Part shown: positions 1-9,174 of the stretch, one piece after another | How positions within the stretch are numbered: position 1 is the stretch's first letter | Layout: every line of letters begins with the position of its first letter | NCBI RefSeq assembly: GCF_007991735.1 | Contig: NZ_BJYX01000005.1 | Span: 62,001-126,000, forward strand | Direction: 5' to 3' | DNA length: 64,000 bases | Source of the DNA: Terrabacter aerolatus | Lineage (GTDB): Bacteria > Actinomycetota > Actinomycetes > Actinomycetales > Dermatophilaceae | Made by a program: the position numbers and the translations under genes | Notes under the pieces: generated by a model | Told to the model about the DNA's origin: nothing | The model's database searches: none | The model's input: the letters and a program-made list of their open reading frames with translations, nothing else

Positions 1-1
1 G

Positions 2-259
2 CTCGCCCGCCGCACCCGCATCTCCATCGAGACTCCGAGCCGTGGGGTCGAGAGCGCCCGCGCCGTCGCGGACATCGTCGCGCCCGTGCTCGGCTGGGAC
101 GCCGAACGGGTCGAGGCCGAGGTGTCGGGCTACGCCGCCCGCGTCGAGGCCGAGCTCGAGTCCCAGAAGGAGCTCGCCGACTCGGAGGCCAACGCCGAAC
201 GGCTCAGCGCGCCGGACGTGCGCCGGATCCCCGTGAGTCGGGCGCCCGAGGGCTCCTGA
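2..259 (+). CDS. glpD: glycerol-3-phosphate dehydrogenase, C-terminal end (partial)
   Basis: Only the last 85 codons are inside the window; the gene starts to the left. The reading frame begins LARRTRISIETPSRGVES and runs through a charged helical tail to a TGA at 257-259. The RTRISIET...RGV run is typical of the C-terminal cap domain of GlpD-type FAD-dependent sn-glycerol-3-phosphate dehydrogenases, which oxidise glycerol-3-phosphate to dihydroxyacetone phosphate and pass electrons to quinone. The FAD-binding part is not visible, so the call rests on the cap domain alone. The TGA lies in a direct repeat (GGCTCCTGAC twice). Confidence 0.72.
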   Translation, partial: LARRTRISIETPSRGVESARAVADIVAPVLGWDAERVEAEVSGYAARVEAELESQKELADSEANAERLSAPDVRRIPVSRAPEGS

Positions 260-335
260 CGGCTCCTGACGGCAGGCGCCGGCTCGCGCTGAGGCTCCAA
301 GGCTCGACAACCCTGTCAGGGACGGACGGCGTTCC

Positions 336-341
336 TAGACT
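336..341 (+). promoter_or_regulatory. -10 box TAGACT of the copper-oxygenase-like lipoprotein gene
   Basis: TAGACT ends 6 nt before the ATG at 348. No Shine-Dalgarno fits between box and start, so transcription probably begins at or next to the start codon (leaderless). CTGTCA at 313-318 sits 17 nt upstream as a weak -35. Confidence 0.5.
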
Positions 342-347
342 GGCTGG

Positions 348-1583
348 ATGAGGACCCGACGCGGCGTGCCCGCCATCGCAGCAGCGCTGGCTGCCGTCGC
401 GCTGCTGGCCGCCGGCTGCGGCACGCCCAACCCCGCGGCCCAGGCGCGGCTGGACGGGCACTCGACGGCCCACTCGACCGGGCACTCGACGGCCGACTCG
501 ACCGAGCACGCCGCCACGGGAGCGACGGGTCACGCGGCCACCCCGACGGCCACGGCCCCGCCGGCGGCGCTGCGCGCCGGCGAGACGATGCGGACCGTGA
601 CCTCACCGGTCTCCTACACCCCCGAGGCACCGACGACGGGCACCGACGACTACCGCTGCTTCGTCCTCGACCCGAAGCTCGCGCGGGACTCCTTCGTCAC
701 CGGCTTCGACATCGCGCCCGGGCAGCCCGCCGAGGTGCACCACGTCATCCTCTTCCGGGTGCCGCCGTCGGCGGCTGCCGCAGCACGGGCCAGGGACGCC
801 GAGAGCGGTGGCCACGGGTGGACCTGCTTCGGCGGCACGGGGCTCGGCTCGCGGGGGGCCAGCCTCGACGACGCACCGTGGGTGGGTGCGTGGGCGCCGG
901 GCGGCCGCGAGAACGTCCTGCCCGCCGATGTCGGCATCCCGCTCGAACGCGGCTCGCTCCTCGTCATGCAGGTGCACTACAACCTCCGCCACGGCGTGAC
1001 GCCGGACCGGACGTCCGTGAAGCTGCGGCTGTCGTCGTCGACGCAGCTCAAGCCGCTCGAGACCATGCTCTACCCCGCACCGGTCGAGCTGCCCTGCCGT
1101 CCGGGCAGGTCCGGACCGCTCTGCGACCGCTCTGCGGCCATCGCCGACGTCACCGCGCGCTTCGGCGCCATGTCGGGGCCGATCGTCAACGGGCTGCTCC
1201 TCGTGTGCGACGGCACGATCATCCCGACGCCGGGTCCCACCCAGTCGTGCACCCGCAGGGTCGAGGCCCCGGCCACGATCCGCGCCGTCGCCGGCCACAT
1301 GCACCTGCTCGGATCGTCGCTGCGCATCGAGCTCGACCCGGGGACCCCGCGGGCGCGGACCCTGCTCGACATCAAGGTGTGGGACTTCGACAACCAGGGC
1401 TCGGTCCCGATCCCGCCGACGGCGATCCGTCCCGGCGACTCCATCAAGGTCAGCTGCACCCACGACCAGGCCTGGCGCGACAAGCTGCCGGACCTCAAGG
1501 GTCTGCCGGAGCGCTACGTGGTCTGGGGCGAAGGCACCACCGACGAGATGTGCCTCGGCCTGCTCAGCGTCACCCGTCCCTGA
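348..1583 (+). CDS. copper type II monooxygenase-like lipoprotein
   Basis: 411 aa. The N-terminus is a lipoprotein signal: RTRR, a hydrophobic stretch and the lipobox LAAGC with Cys24, so the protein should sit on the outer face of the membrane. Residues 37-62 form a His-rich linker with repeated HST units. The folded part resembles the Cu-dependent dopamine-beta/peptidylglycine monooxygenase fold: His131-His132 in AEVHHVILF (CuA-like), VMQVHYN around His210, and HMH at 317-319 (CuB-like), plus several Cys that could form disulfides. Substrate and redox partner are unknown. The His-rich linker could carry copper to the active sites (inference). It is followed after 37 nt by a PfkB kinase gene with its own promoter-like box. 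Confidence 0.7.
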   Translation: MRTRRGVPAIAAALAAVALLAAGCGTPNPAAQARLDGHSTAHSTGHSTADSTEHAATGATGHAATPTATAPPAALRAGETMRTVTSPVSYTPEAPTTGTDDYRCFVLDPKLARDSFVTGFDIAPGQPAEVHHVILFRVPPSAAAAARARDAESGGHGWTCFGGTGLGSRGASLDDAPWVGAWAPGGRENVLPADVGIPLERGSLLVMQVHYNLRHGVTPDRTSVKLRLSSSTQLKPLETMLYPAPVELPCRPGRSGPLCDRSAAIADVTARFGAMSGPIVNGLLLVCDGTIIPTPGPTQSCTRRVEAPATIRAVAGHMHLLGSSLRIELDPGTPRARTLLDIKVWDFDNQGSVPIPPTAIRPGDSIKVSCTHDQAWRDKLPDLKGLPERYVVWGEGTTDEMCLGLLSVTRP

Positions 1584-1608
1584 CGCCTCGACGGCGGGTG
1601 CCCGCAGG

Positions 1609-1614
1609 CACAAT
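1609..1614 (+). promoter_or_regulatory. -10-like CACAAT before the PfkB kinase
   Basis: CACAAT ends 6 nt before the GTG at 1621. This matches the spacing of the TANNNT boxes at other genes here and supports that GTG as a leaderless start. Confidence 0.35.
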
Positions 1615-1620
1615 GGTCCG

Positions 1621-2532
1621 GTGACAGCTCAGACCACGGACGTCCTCGTCGTCGGGGGCGCCGGCGTCGACACCATCGTGCGCGTCGAGGCCCTGCCGGT
1701 CCCGTTCGCGGACTCGCACGTCGTCCCGCCGATCGACACCGTCGTGGGCCACACCGGGAGCGGCGTCGCGCTCGGCTGCCACCGCCTCGGGCTCGCCACA
1801 CGGTTCGTCGACGTCATCGGTGACGACCACGAGGGCCGGATGCTGCTCGACCGCTTCGCGGCCGAGGGCCTGTCGTTCGACCACGTGGTGCACGAGAGCG
1901 GCACCCGACGCGCGGTCAACCTCGTCGACGCGGGCGGGCGGCGGATGTCCTTCTACGACCCGCGCCACCCCTACGACCTGTCTCCCGATCCCGCCCTCTG
2001 GCGTGGTGCGCTCGAGCAGGCACGGCACCTGCACGCGTCGATCATGCCCTGGACCGTGGCGGCCCTCGAGGACGCGACGGCCGCCGGGGTCACGACCTCG
2101 ACCGACCTGCACGACTGGGACGGGCACCAGCCTCACCACCGTCCGTTCGCGTATGCCGCTGACCTCGTCTTCGTCTCGGGCTCGCGTCTGGCCGGGATCG
2201 AGGGCGACGTCGTCTCCGACGTGCTCGACCGGGGACGGGCCCGGCTCGTCGTCGTCATGGACGGCGCCCGCGGGAGCCGTGTGACGGTGCGCGACGGCGG
2301 CTCGTTCGCCGTGCCGGCGATCGACATCCCGGGTCGGCCCGCGGTCGACTCGAACGGTGCGGGCGACGCCTACGTCTCGGCCTTCCTCCACTCGTGGCTC
2401 GCGGGCGGTGACGCGCACGCGGCCGCGCGGAGCGGCACGATCGCCGGCGCATGGGCGTGCGGGACGCCCGGCACGCACTCGAGCCTCATCGACCCGGACG
2501 AGCTGGACCGGCAGCTGGCCGCACGACGGTGA
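1621..2532 (+). CDS. PfkB/ribokinase-family carbohydrate kinase
   Basis: 303 aa, GTG start. The opening DVLVVGGAGVDTIV and the C-terminal VDSNGAGDAYVSAFL (PfkB signature 2, with the anion-hole GAGD and catalytic Asp) identify a ribokinase-fold ATP-dependent sugar kinase. A GHTGSGVALGCHRLG segment near residue 45 fits the usual substrate-binding GG motif region. The sugar cannot be told from sequence. It is not linked to the sugar operon at 9.8-16.4 kb, being 7 kb away on the opposite strand. A perfect hairpin terminator follows the stop directly. Confidence 0.8.
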   Translation: MTAQTTDVLVVGGAGVDTIVRVEALPVPFADSHVVPPIDTVVGHTGSGVALGCHRLGLATRFVDVIGDDHEGRMLLDRFAAEGLSFDHVVHESGTRRAVNLVDAGGRRMSFYDPRHPYDLSPDPALWRGALEQARHLHASIMPWTVAALEDATAAGVTTSTDLHDWDGHQPHHRPFAYAADLVFVSGSRLAGIEGDVVSDVLDRGRARLVVVMDGARGSRVTVRDGGSFAVPAIDIPGRPAVDSNGAGDAYVSAFLHSWLAGGDAHAAARSGTIAGAWACGTPGTHSSLIDPDELDRQLAARR

Positions 2533-2533
2533 G

Positions 2534-2573
2534 CGAGGGGCGGCCCCGGGAGGTCTCCCGGGGCCGCCCCTCG
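2534..2573. terminator. bidirectional hairpin between PfkB kinase and VOC genes
   Basis: A perfect 18-bp stem (2534-2551 with 2556-2573) and a GGTC loop lie 1 nt after the kinase stop and face the convergent VOC gene. T-tract is weak (TTCCTGT). Confidence 0.75.
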
Positions 2574-2610
2574 TTCCTGTCCGGCCCACCCGGCCGACGT
2601 CGGGCCGCCG

Positions 2611-3036
2611 TCAGGCGGGCGCGTCCGCCGACTGCTGCCCGGCGATGTTGACGAGCCAGCCGACCCCGAACTTGTCGTTGACCATGCCGAACTCGTCGCC
2701 CCACATCTGCTTCTCGAGCGGCATGGTCACCGTGCCGCCCTCGGCGAGGCCGTCCCAGAAGCGGCGCAGATCGTCCCCGTCGTCGCCGCTGAGACTCACG
2801 GTGATGCGCGAACCCTCCTCGTAGGGCATCCCCTCCGGGGTGTCCGAGGCCATGATGGTGTAGCCGCTCGGGGTCTCGAGCTGGGCGTGCATGACGTTGT
2901 CGGCGCCCGGGCCGGGCTGGCCGAACTCGCCGAAGGTCGACACGGTGAGCTCCCCACCGAAGACCGACTGGTAGAACTCCATCGCCGCTCGGGCGCTGTC
3001 CTTGAAACCGATGTAGGGGTTGAGGCGGGACGCCAT
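2611..3036 (-). CDS. VOC/PhnB-like glyoxalase-fold protein
   Basis: 141 aa. MASRLNPYIGFKDSARAAMEFYQSVFGGEL is the typical opening of PhnB/3-demethylubiquinone-like VOC proteins, and FWDGLAEGG...MPLEKQMWGDEFGMVNDKFGVGWLVN is their conserved C-terminal half. The usual Fe/Zn ligands of true glyoxalases are not all recognisable, so no reaction is assigned. The ATG at 3034-3036 was chosen because the homologous fold starts there; the frame is open much further upstream but overlaps nei2. It lies 68 nt downstream of nei2 on the same strand and may be co-transcribed. Confidence 0.8.
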   Translation of the reverse strand: MASRLNPYIGFKDSARAAMEFYQSVFGGELTVSTFGEFGQPGPGADNVMHAQLETPSGYTIMASDTPEGMPYEEGSRITVSLSGDDGDDLRRFWDGLAEGGTVTMPLEKQMWGDEFGMVNDKFGVGWLVNIAGQQSADAPA

Positions 3037-3104
3037 GGCCGTGCTCCTCTCGATGGGGTTGATCCCCACCACCGTAGGACCGACGGCCGACCGGCACCGG
3101 CGTT

Positions 3105-3974
3105 TCAGTACGACCGACGCGAGCGGGCGGCGCCACGGTTGGACCCCAGCGGCGCCTGCGGCCGTCCGTCGTCGGTCGGGCCCAGTCCTCCCTGGCAGCC
3201 GGGACAGTAGAACATCGTGCGCTCCCGCGTGGGCTCCCCGATCATGGCGACCCGCACCGTCGTGCCGCACCGACGGCACGGCCGGCCGCTCCGGGCGTGG
3301 ACGTAGTGCGCCTCGTCGAGCCGGTAGCTGCCCGTGCTCGACTGGACCGCGTGCCGGCGGCCGTTGTCGATGAGGCGGTGGGCCCGGGCCACGACCCGCT
3401 CGACCGTGTCGCGACCGAGCTCGTCGGCCGGCGTCCACGGTGGCACGCGCTCGAGGAAGAGCGTCTCGGCGCACCACATGGTGCCCACCCCGGCCAGGTT
3501 GCGCTGGTCGAGCAGCGCCTGCCCGACGGGGACGTGGCCGGCGACGACGTTGTCGACAGCGCGCGCGAGGTCCCAGTCCGCACCGAGGACGTCGGGTCCG
3601 AGGTGCCCCACGACGTCGGACTCCCGCGCGGTCGGGACGAGGTCGAGCATGCCGAGCCGCAGACCGAGGGCCGTCCAGTCGGCGGCCGCGACGAGCGCAC
3701 GCAGCTGCGGGCTGCGGCGCCAGCGCGAGGCGAGTCCGGGCGTCGCCTCGACCCGCCACTGCCCTTCCATGCGCAGGTGCGAGTGGAGCGTCAGGCCGCC
3801 CTCGACCCGATGGAGCACGTGCTTGCCCCGGCTCACGACCTCGAGCGTCGTGCGCCCCGTCAGGTCCACGGTCGAGATCTCGGGCCAGCGCAGGTCGGAC
3901 TCGACGATCTCGCGCCCCGCGAGCGCCTCGTTCAGACGGGTGGCGGTGCGCCACACGGTGTCTCCCTCGGGCAC
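3105..3974 (-). CDS. nei2: Fpg/Nei-family DNA glycosylase/AP lyase (Nei2 type)
   Basis: 289 aa. Start is GTG at 3974, giving (M)PEGDTVWRTA: the family uses the N-terminal Pro2 as nucleophile and Glu3 as acid, so the start must be here and not at the longer open frame. An AGGAGG sits 4 nt before this GTG. Further hallmarks are the H2TH region around RNLAGVGTMWCAE and a C-terminal zinc finger CRRCG...FYCPGC. The enzyme removes oxidised pyrimidines and cleaves the resulting AP site. It lies directly downstream of lhr in the same direction, the order known from Mycobacterium tuberculosis, which points to a shared repair role. Confidence 0.85.
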   Translation of the reverse strand: MPEGDTVWRTATRLNEALAGREIVESDLRWPEISTVDLTGRTTLEVVSRGKHVLHRVEGGLTLHSHLRMEGQWRVEATPGLASRWRRSPQLRALVAAADWTALGLRLGMLDLVPTARESDVVGHLGPDVLGADWDLARAVDNVVAGHVPVGQALLDQRNLAGVGTMWCAETLFLERVPPWTPADELGRDTVERVVARAHRLIDNGRRHAVQSSTGSYRLDEAHYVHARSGRPCRRCGTTVRVAMIGEPTRERTMFYCPGCQGGLGPTDDGRPQAPLGSNRGAARSRRSY

Positions 3975-4170
3975 GCCACCTCCTCGTCTCGGGTCAACCG
4001 GGCGGGTCACGCCCTCGTCGTGCAGCGCCGCGGCGCCGTGGACCGTCGTGAGGACGGTCGACGCCATGGTCTCGCACCCCACGGCATACCCGGGCCGGTG
4101 GTGTGACGGTCGCGCCGGTGAGCGGGGGCGCGACGCGGCGCGGAGTCGACCGCCGCCCTGATCTCGCGGC

Positions 4171-7100
4171 TCAGCGGCGCAGGCGCAGGCCTCGGGGAGT
4201 CATGTGGAAGCCGGCCTGTGACAGCGCCTGGACGAGAGGGTGGTCCGAGCCCAGCACCGAGGCGCCGTCGGCCTTCTCGACGGTGAGCCGGCCGAGGGCG
4301 CCCTCGCGGACGGCGAGCGCCAGCGCGTCGGCGGCCGCCTGCAGGTGCTCGGGGTCGTCGGACCAGCACAGCATCGTCTTGCCGCCGCGCTCGACGTAGA
4401 GCACGAGCTCGCCGTCGACGACCACGACGAGGGCTCCGGCCTTGCGACCCGGCTGATGCCCCTTGCGCCGAGCGCCCTTCGGAGCCACCCCGTCGATGCC
4501 GTCGGGGGACGCCACCGGCTCGTCGTCGGCGGCGTCGGTGAGGCCGCGCTCGGGCCAGCCGATGGCCGCGCCGTACGGGTTGGCCGGATCGCTGGCGGCG
4601 AGGACGAGCGCCGGCGGACCGGTGCGCTCGCGACCGCTTCGGCCGCCCCGTCCGCCGCGGCCGGAGGCCGCCGACGCGGCCGGTGAGGGCGTGAGCCACT
4701 CGTCACCGTCGGCCCCCTCGACGCGCCCACCGCCGCCGTCGTCGCCACCGGGCAGCCGGGACATCGACCGCAGCCGGTCGACGGCGCCGGTCGAGGCGAA
4801 CTGCGAGGCGCCGAGGCCCTCGACGAAGTAGCCGCGCCGCACCTTGCCGGCCTCCTCCGCCGCGGCGAGCACGCGGTAGACGGCGGCGAAGCCACCGGGA
4901 ACGTCCTCGGTGACCACCGAGCCGCGGGTCAGCACCCCGTAGCGGTCGAGGAGCAGCTCGGCATTGGTCACGGCCCGTACGGTCGGGTCGGACTCGGCCG
5001 GCGGCAGAGCGGTCCACCGGCCGACACCGGTCGACGGCCCGGACCCGACGGCCCTGCCCGCAGCGAGCGCCTTGCCCGTCGCGGCCTCCTCCGCGGCCTC
5101 GACCTGAGCCGGACTCGTGCCTGCCAGGGGGCCCCGCAGGGAACCGAAGCGACCGAGCGAACCGCGCCGGCCGGCATACCTCGTCGAGCGGGGGCCGCTC
5201 GTCGTGCGCTTGTGGGCGGTGCGGCCCCCGGCGAGCAGGGCGCGCAGCGGCGCGATGGTGTCGTTCGTGATGCGGCCGGACCACAGCAGTGACCAGAGCG
5301 CGTCGTTCAGCTCGCCGTCGCCGAGACCGACCCGCGTCGAGAGGGCGCGGAAGAAGTACGCACCGCCGCCCTCGAGGGCGGTGAGGACGGCCTGCTCGTC
5401 ATCGGTGAGCTCCACGGCCTCGGGTGGGGTCAGCGTCAGGTGGGCGGCGTCGGCGAGGTGCAGGCTGACCCAGCCGTCATCGCCGGGTAGCGAGCCGTGA
5501 CCGCGCCAGACGACCTCGCCCGCGCTCATGACCTCGTCGAGCAGTGCCGGGCGGTAGTCGGCGACGCGGGCGGGCAGGACGAGCGACTCGACGGCACTCG
5601 CCGGGACGACCGCCCCGGTCAGCTGCTCGACGGCGCGCAGCAGTCCCTCGCGTCCGCGCAGCCCTCCGCCGACGCCCTGCCACTGCGGGAGGAACCGCGC
5701 GAGGTCGGGCTGGGCCACGGGCTCGACCTCGTGGCGCAGCGCGGCCAGCGACCGGCGACGGAGCAGGCGCAGCACCTCGGCGTCGCAGAACTCGGGACCG
5801 TGGCCACCGCCGTTCTCGGTGGGCAGCAGCTCGCCCTCGACGACCCGTCCCGCGGAGACGAGGCGGCGCAGCGCGTCGTGGACCACCGCCGGGCCGACGC
5901 CCCACCAGGACGCGACGGTCTGGACGGCGAAGGGCCCGTGGGTGCGCGCGAAGCGCGCGACGAGGTCGGCGAGCGGGTCGGGCACGGGGTCGAGGAAGGC
6001 CTGGGGCACGCCGACCGGCAGCGACGTGCCGAGGGCGTCCCGCAGCCGGGCGGCGTCCTCGATCGCGGCCCAGCGGTCGTCACCGCCGACCCGCACGGCG
6101 ATGACCCGGCGCGCCGCCTCGAGCTCGGTGAGGGCGGCCTCGACGGCAGCCGGCTCGAAGCCCTCGGCCGCTCGGGCGACGACGTCGCGCACCGACAGCG
6201 GCCCGAGCACCCGGAGCAGGTCGGCGACGTCCTCGGCGTCACGGGCCCCGCGCTCGGGCGTCAGCCGCTGGAGCTCGGCCTCGGTGCGGGCCACCGCCTC
6301 GGGGTCGAGCAGGTCGCGCAGCGCGAGCGCCTCCCCCTGCCCGAGCAGCTCGGACAGCAGCGAGGGGTCGAGCGCGAGGGCCGCGGCCCGGCGCTCGGCC
6401 AGGGGCGAGTCGCCCTCGTAGAGGTACTGCGCGACGTAGCCGAAGACGAGCGACTTGGCGAAGGGGCTCGGCTGGCTCGACTCGACGTCGACGACCTTGA
6501 CCGCGCGCGAGCGGATGTCGCCCATGAGCTCGACGAGCCCCGGCACGTCGAAGACGTCCTGGACGCACTCGCGCACGGCCTCGAGGACGATCGGGAAGCT
6601 GGGGTACTGGCTGGCCACCTCGAGCAGCTGCGCGGCACGCTGCCGCTGCTGCCACAGGGGCTGGCGCTTGTCGGGCCGGCGGCGCGGCAGGAGCAGGGCC
6701 CGGGCCGCGCACTCCCTGAACCGCGCTGCGAACAGGGCGGATCCGCCGATCTCCTGCGTGACGAGCTCGCTGACCTCCTCCGGCTCGAGCGTCACGAGCT
6801 CGACGAGCTGCTGGCCGATGGCCGCGCCGTCGTCGAACTCGAGGTCGGGCAGCCGGAAGACGATGCCGTCGTCGCCGTGCATGGCCTGGACGTCGATGCC
6901 GAACCGCTCGCGCATGCGCGCCGCGACGCAGAGGGCCCACGGCGCGTGCACCTGGCCACCGAAGGGCGAGAGCACGGCGACGCGCCAGTCGCCGATCTCG
7001 TCGCGGAAGCGCTCGACGACGATGGTGCGGTCGTCGGGGACGTGCCGCGTGGCCTCCTTCTGCTCGGTGAGGTAGCCGATGAGGTTGTCGGCGGCCCACT

Positions 7101-9096
7101 CGTCGAGACCGGCCGCGGTGACCCGCGCTCGGGCCCGCTCGGGGGTCAGGCCGACGATCTCGCGGACGAACGCGCCGAGGGCACGGCCGAGCTCGGCGGG
7201 GCGCCCCTGCTGGTCCCCCTTCCAGAACGGCAGCTTGCCCGCCTGTCCCGGCGCCGGCGTGACGAGGACGCGGTCGTGGGTGATGTCCTCGATGCGCCAC
7301 GTCGACGTGCCGAGGGTGAAGACGTCGCCGACGCGCGACTCGTAGACCATCTCCTCGTCGAGCTCGCCGACCCGGCGACCGGGCCCCTCCCCGGAGGCGA
7401 GGAACACGGCATACAACCCCCGGTCGGGGATCGTGCCGCCGCTCGTGACCGCGAGGCGCTGGGCTCCACGGCGGCCGGAGAGCGTGTCGGTGACACGGTC
7501 CCAGACGATGCGCGGGCGCAGCTCGGCGAACTCGTCGGACGGGTAGCGCCCGGCGAGCATGTCGAGCGTCGCCTCGAGGACCGAGCGCGGCAACGAGGCG
7601 AAGCTCGCCGCGCGGTGGACGAGCGCCTCGACGTCGGCGACCGACCAGTCGTCCATGGCGCACATGGCCACGACCTGCTGGGCGAGCACGTCGACCGGGT
7701 TGGCGGGGATGCGCAGCGACTCGATGGCCCCGGCCCGCATGCGCTCGACGACGACGGCGGTCTGCACGAGGTCGCCGCGGAACTTCGGGAACATGACGCC
7801 CTGGCTGACCGCGCCGACCTGGTGTCCTGCGCGACCGACGCGCTGGAGGCCGCTTGCCACCGACGGCGGGCTCTCGACCTGGATGACGAGGTCGACGGCG
7901 CCCATGTCGATGCCGAGCTCGAGGCTGCTCGTCGCGACGACGGCGGGAAGGCGGCCGGCCTTGAGGTCCTCCTCGATGGTGGCACGGTGCTCCTTGCTCA
8001 CCGACCCGTGGTGGGCGCGGGCGAGCACCGCCGGCGCCCCCCGGGAGGACCCGGCCTGGGCCATGACCTGGGCGGGCGGCTGCGTCGACAGGGCGGCGAG
8101 GCTCGGGACGGGGAGCCCCTCCTGCTCGGCGAGCCGCTCCTCCCAGATCTCGTTGAGCCGCGAGGTGAGCCGCTCGGCGAGGCGGCGGGAGTTGGCGAAG
8201 ACGAGGGTCGAACGGTGGTCGGCGATGAGGTCGACGATGCGCTCCTCGACGTGCGGCCAGATGCTCGCCTGCGGCGCCTGCCCCGCGGCGGGGCCGGACA
8301 GGTCGGGGACGCCGGGAGAGATCTCGGCCGGGGCGCTGCCGAGCTCGCCCATGTCGGGGACCGGCACGACGACGTCGAGGTCCCACTGCTTGGTCGACTC
8401 GGGCTGGACGATCTCGACGGGACGCCCGCCCGCGAGGTACCGGGCGACCTCCTCGACGGGCCGCACCGTCGCCGACAGCCCGACCCGCTGGGCGGGCTTG
8501 GGCAGCAGGGCGTCGAGCCGCTCGAGGCTGAGCGCGAGGTGCGCGCCGCGCTTGGTGCCCGCCACGGCGTGGACCTCGTCGAGGATGACCGTCTCGACGC
8601 CCTTGAGCGCCTCGCGCACCGACGAGGTGAGCATGAGGAAGAGCGACTCGGGCGTCGTGATGAGGATGTCGGTGGGCGTGCGGGCGAAGGCCCGGCGCTC
8701 GTTGGCCGGGGTGTCGCCCGAGCGCACGCTGACGCTGATGTCGGGCGGCGGCAGCTCGAGCCGGGTGGCGGCGTGGCCGATGCCGACGAGCGGCGCGCGC
8801 AGGTTGCGCTCGACGTCGACCGCGAGCGCCTTCATCGGCGAGATGTAGAGCACGCGGCAGCGCTCGAGCCGCTCCTCGGGCACCGGCGCGCTCGCCATCC
8901 GGTCGATGGCCCAGAGGAAGGCGGAGAGCGTCTTGCCCGAGCCCGTGGGCGCCACGACGACGGTGTGGTGACCGGAGCTGATCGCGTCCCACGCGCCAGC
9001 CTGCGCGGTCGTGGGCGCGCTGAAGCTGCCCCGGAACCACGCGGCGGTCGCCGGGGAGAACCGGTCGAGCACGTCGGCCTGCTTGCCCTTTGCCAT
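4171..9096 (-). CDS. lhr: Lhr-family ATP-dependent DNA helicase
   Basis: 1641 aa. Superfamily-2 helicase core: Walker A APTGSGKT at 49-56, motif II DEVH at 173-176, SAT motif III, and QRVGRAGHQ as motif VI. After the core comes the long winged-helix/Lhr C-terminal region. An Arg/Gly-rich disordered stretch (SGRGGRGGRSGRERTG) lies near 1475, and there are insertions near residue 250 and 1430. Lhr is a 3'-5' translocase linked to DNA repair. The ATG at 9096 aligns with the start of known Lhr (short leader before RFS..T..WF) and has a CAGGCT box 7 nt upstream; an ATG 10 codons earlier is possible. Neighbours are nei2 downstream and a stress protein upstream. Confidence 0.93.
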   Translation of the reverse strand: MAKGKQADVLDRFSPATAAWFRGSFSAPTTAQAGAWDAISSGHHTVVVAPTGSGKTLSAFLWAIDRMASAPVPEERLERCRVLYISPMKALAVDVERNLRAPLVGIGHAATRLELPPPDISVSVRSGDTPANERRAFARTPTDILITTPESLFLMLTSSVREALKGVETVILDEVHAVAGTKRGAHLALSLERLDALLPKPAQRVGLSATVRPVEEVARYLAGGRPVEIVQPESTKQWDLDVVVPVPDMGELGSAPAEISPGVPDLSGPAAGQAPQASIWPHVEERIVDLIADHRSTLVFANSRRLAERLTSRLNEIWEERLAEQEGLPVPSLAALSTQPPAQVMAQAGSSRGAPAVLARAHHGSVSKEHRATIEEDLKAGRLPAVVATSSLELGIDMGAVDLVIQVESPPSVASGLQRVGRAGHQVGAVSQGVMFPKFRGDLVQTAVVVERMRAGAIESLRIPANPVDVLAQQVVAMCAMDDWSVADVEALVHRAASFASLPRSVLEATLDMLAGRYPSDEFAELRPRIVWDRVTDTLSGRRGAQRLAVTSGGTIPDRGLYAVFLASGEGPGRRVGELDEEMVYESRVGDVFTLGTSTWRIEDITHDRVLVTPAPGQAGKLPFWKGDQQGRPAELGRALGAFVREIVGLTPERARARVTAAGLDEWAADNLIGYLTEQKEATRHVPDDRTIVVERFRDEIGDWRVAVLSPFGGQVHAPWALCVAARMRERFGIDVQAMHGDDGIVFRLPDLEFDDGAAIGQQLVELVTLEPEEVSELVTQEIGGSALFAARFRECAARALLLPRRRPDKRQPLWQQRQRAAQLLEVASQYPSFPIVLEAVRECVQDVFDVPGLVELMGDIRSRAVKVVDVESSQPSPFAKSLVFGYVAQYLYEGDSPLAERRAAALALDPSLLSELLGQGEALALRDLLDPEAVARTEAELQRLTPERGARDAEDVADLLRVLGPLSVRDVVARAAEGFEPAAVEAALTELEAARRVIAVRVGGDDRWAAIEDAARLRDALGTSLPVGVPQAFLDPVPDPLADLVARFARTHGPFAVQTVASWWGVGPAVVHDALRRLVSAGRVVEGELLPTENGGGHGPEFCDAEVLRLLRRRSLAALRHEVEPVAQPDLARFLPQWQGVGGGLRGREGLLRAVEQLTGAVVPASAVESLVLPARVADYRPALLDEVMSAGEVVWRGHGSLPGDDGWVSLHLADAAHLTLTPPEAVELTDDEQAVLTALEGGGAYFFRALSTRVGLGDGELNDALWSLLWSGRITNDTIAPLRALLAGGRTAHKRTTSGPRSTRYAGRRGSLGRFGSLRGPLAGTSPAQVEAAEEAATGKALAAGRAVGSGPSTGVGRWTALPPAESDPTVRAVTNAELLLDRYGVLTRGSVVTEDVPGGFAAVYRVLAAAEEAGKVRRGYFVEGLGASQFASTGAVDRLRSMSRLPGGDDGGGGRVEGADGDEWLTPSPAASAASGRGGRGGRSGRERTGPPALVLAASDPANPYGAAIGWPERGLTDAADDEPVASPDGIDGVAPKGARRKGHQPGRKAGALVVVVDGELVLYVERGGKTMLCWSDDPEHLQAAADALALAVREGALGRLTVEKADGASVLGSDHPLVQALSQAGFHMTPRGLRLRR

Positions 9097-9174
9097 CGGG
9101 GCCAGCCTGCCATCCCGCACCGACATCCCCCAGCCGCCCCGAGCCCGCGGCTCGTGCCGCGGGCGGGTGGCCCC

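Noticed and set aside
2611-3954. A single 447-codon reading frame joining VOC protein and upstream sequence
   Set aside because: The upstream part overlaps nei2 in another frame and shows no folded-protein signature; the VOC domain starts cleanly at 3036.
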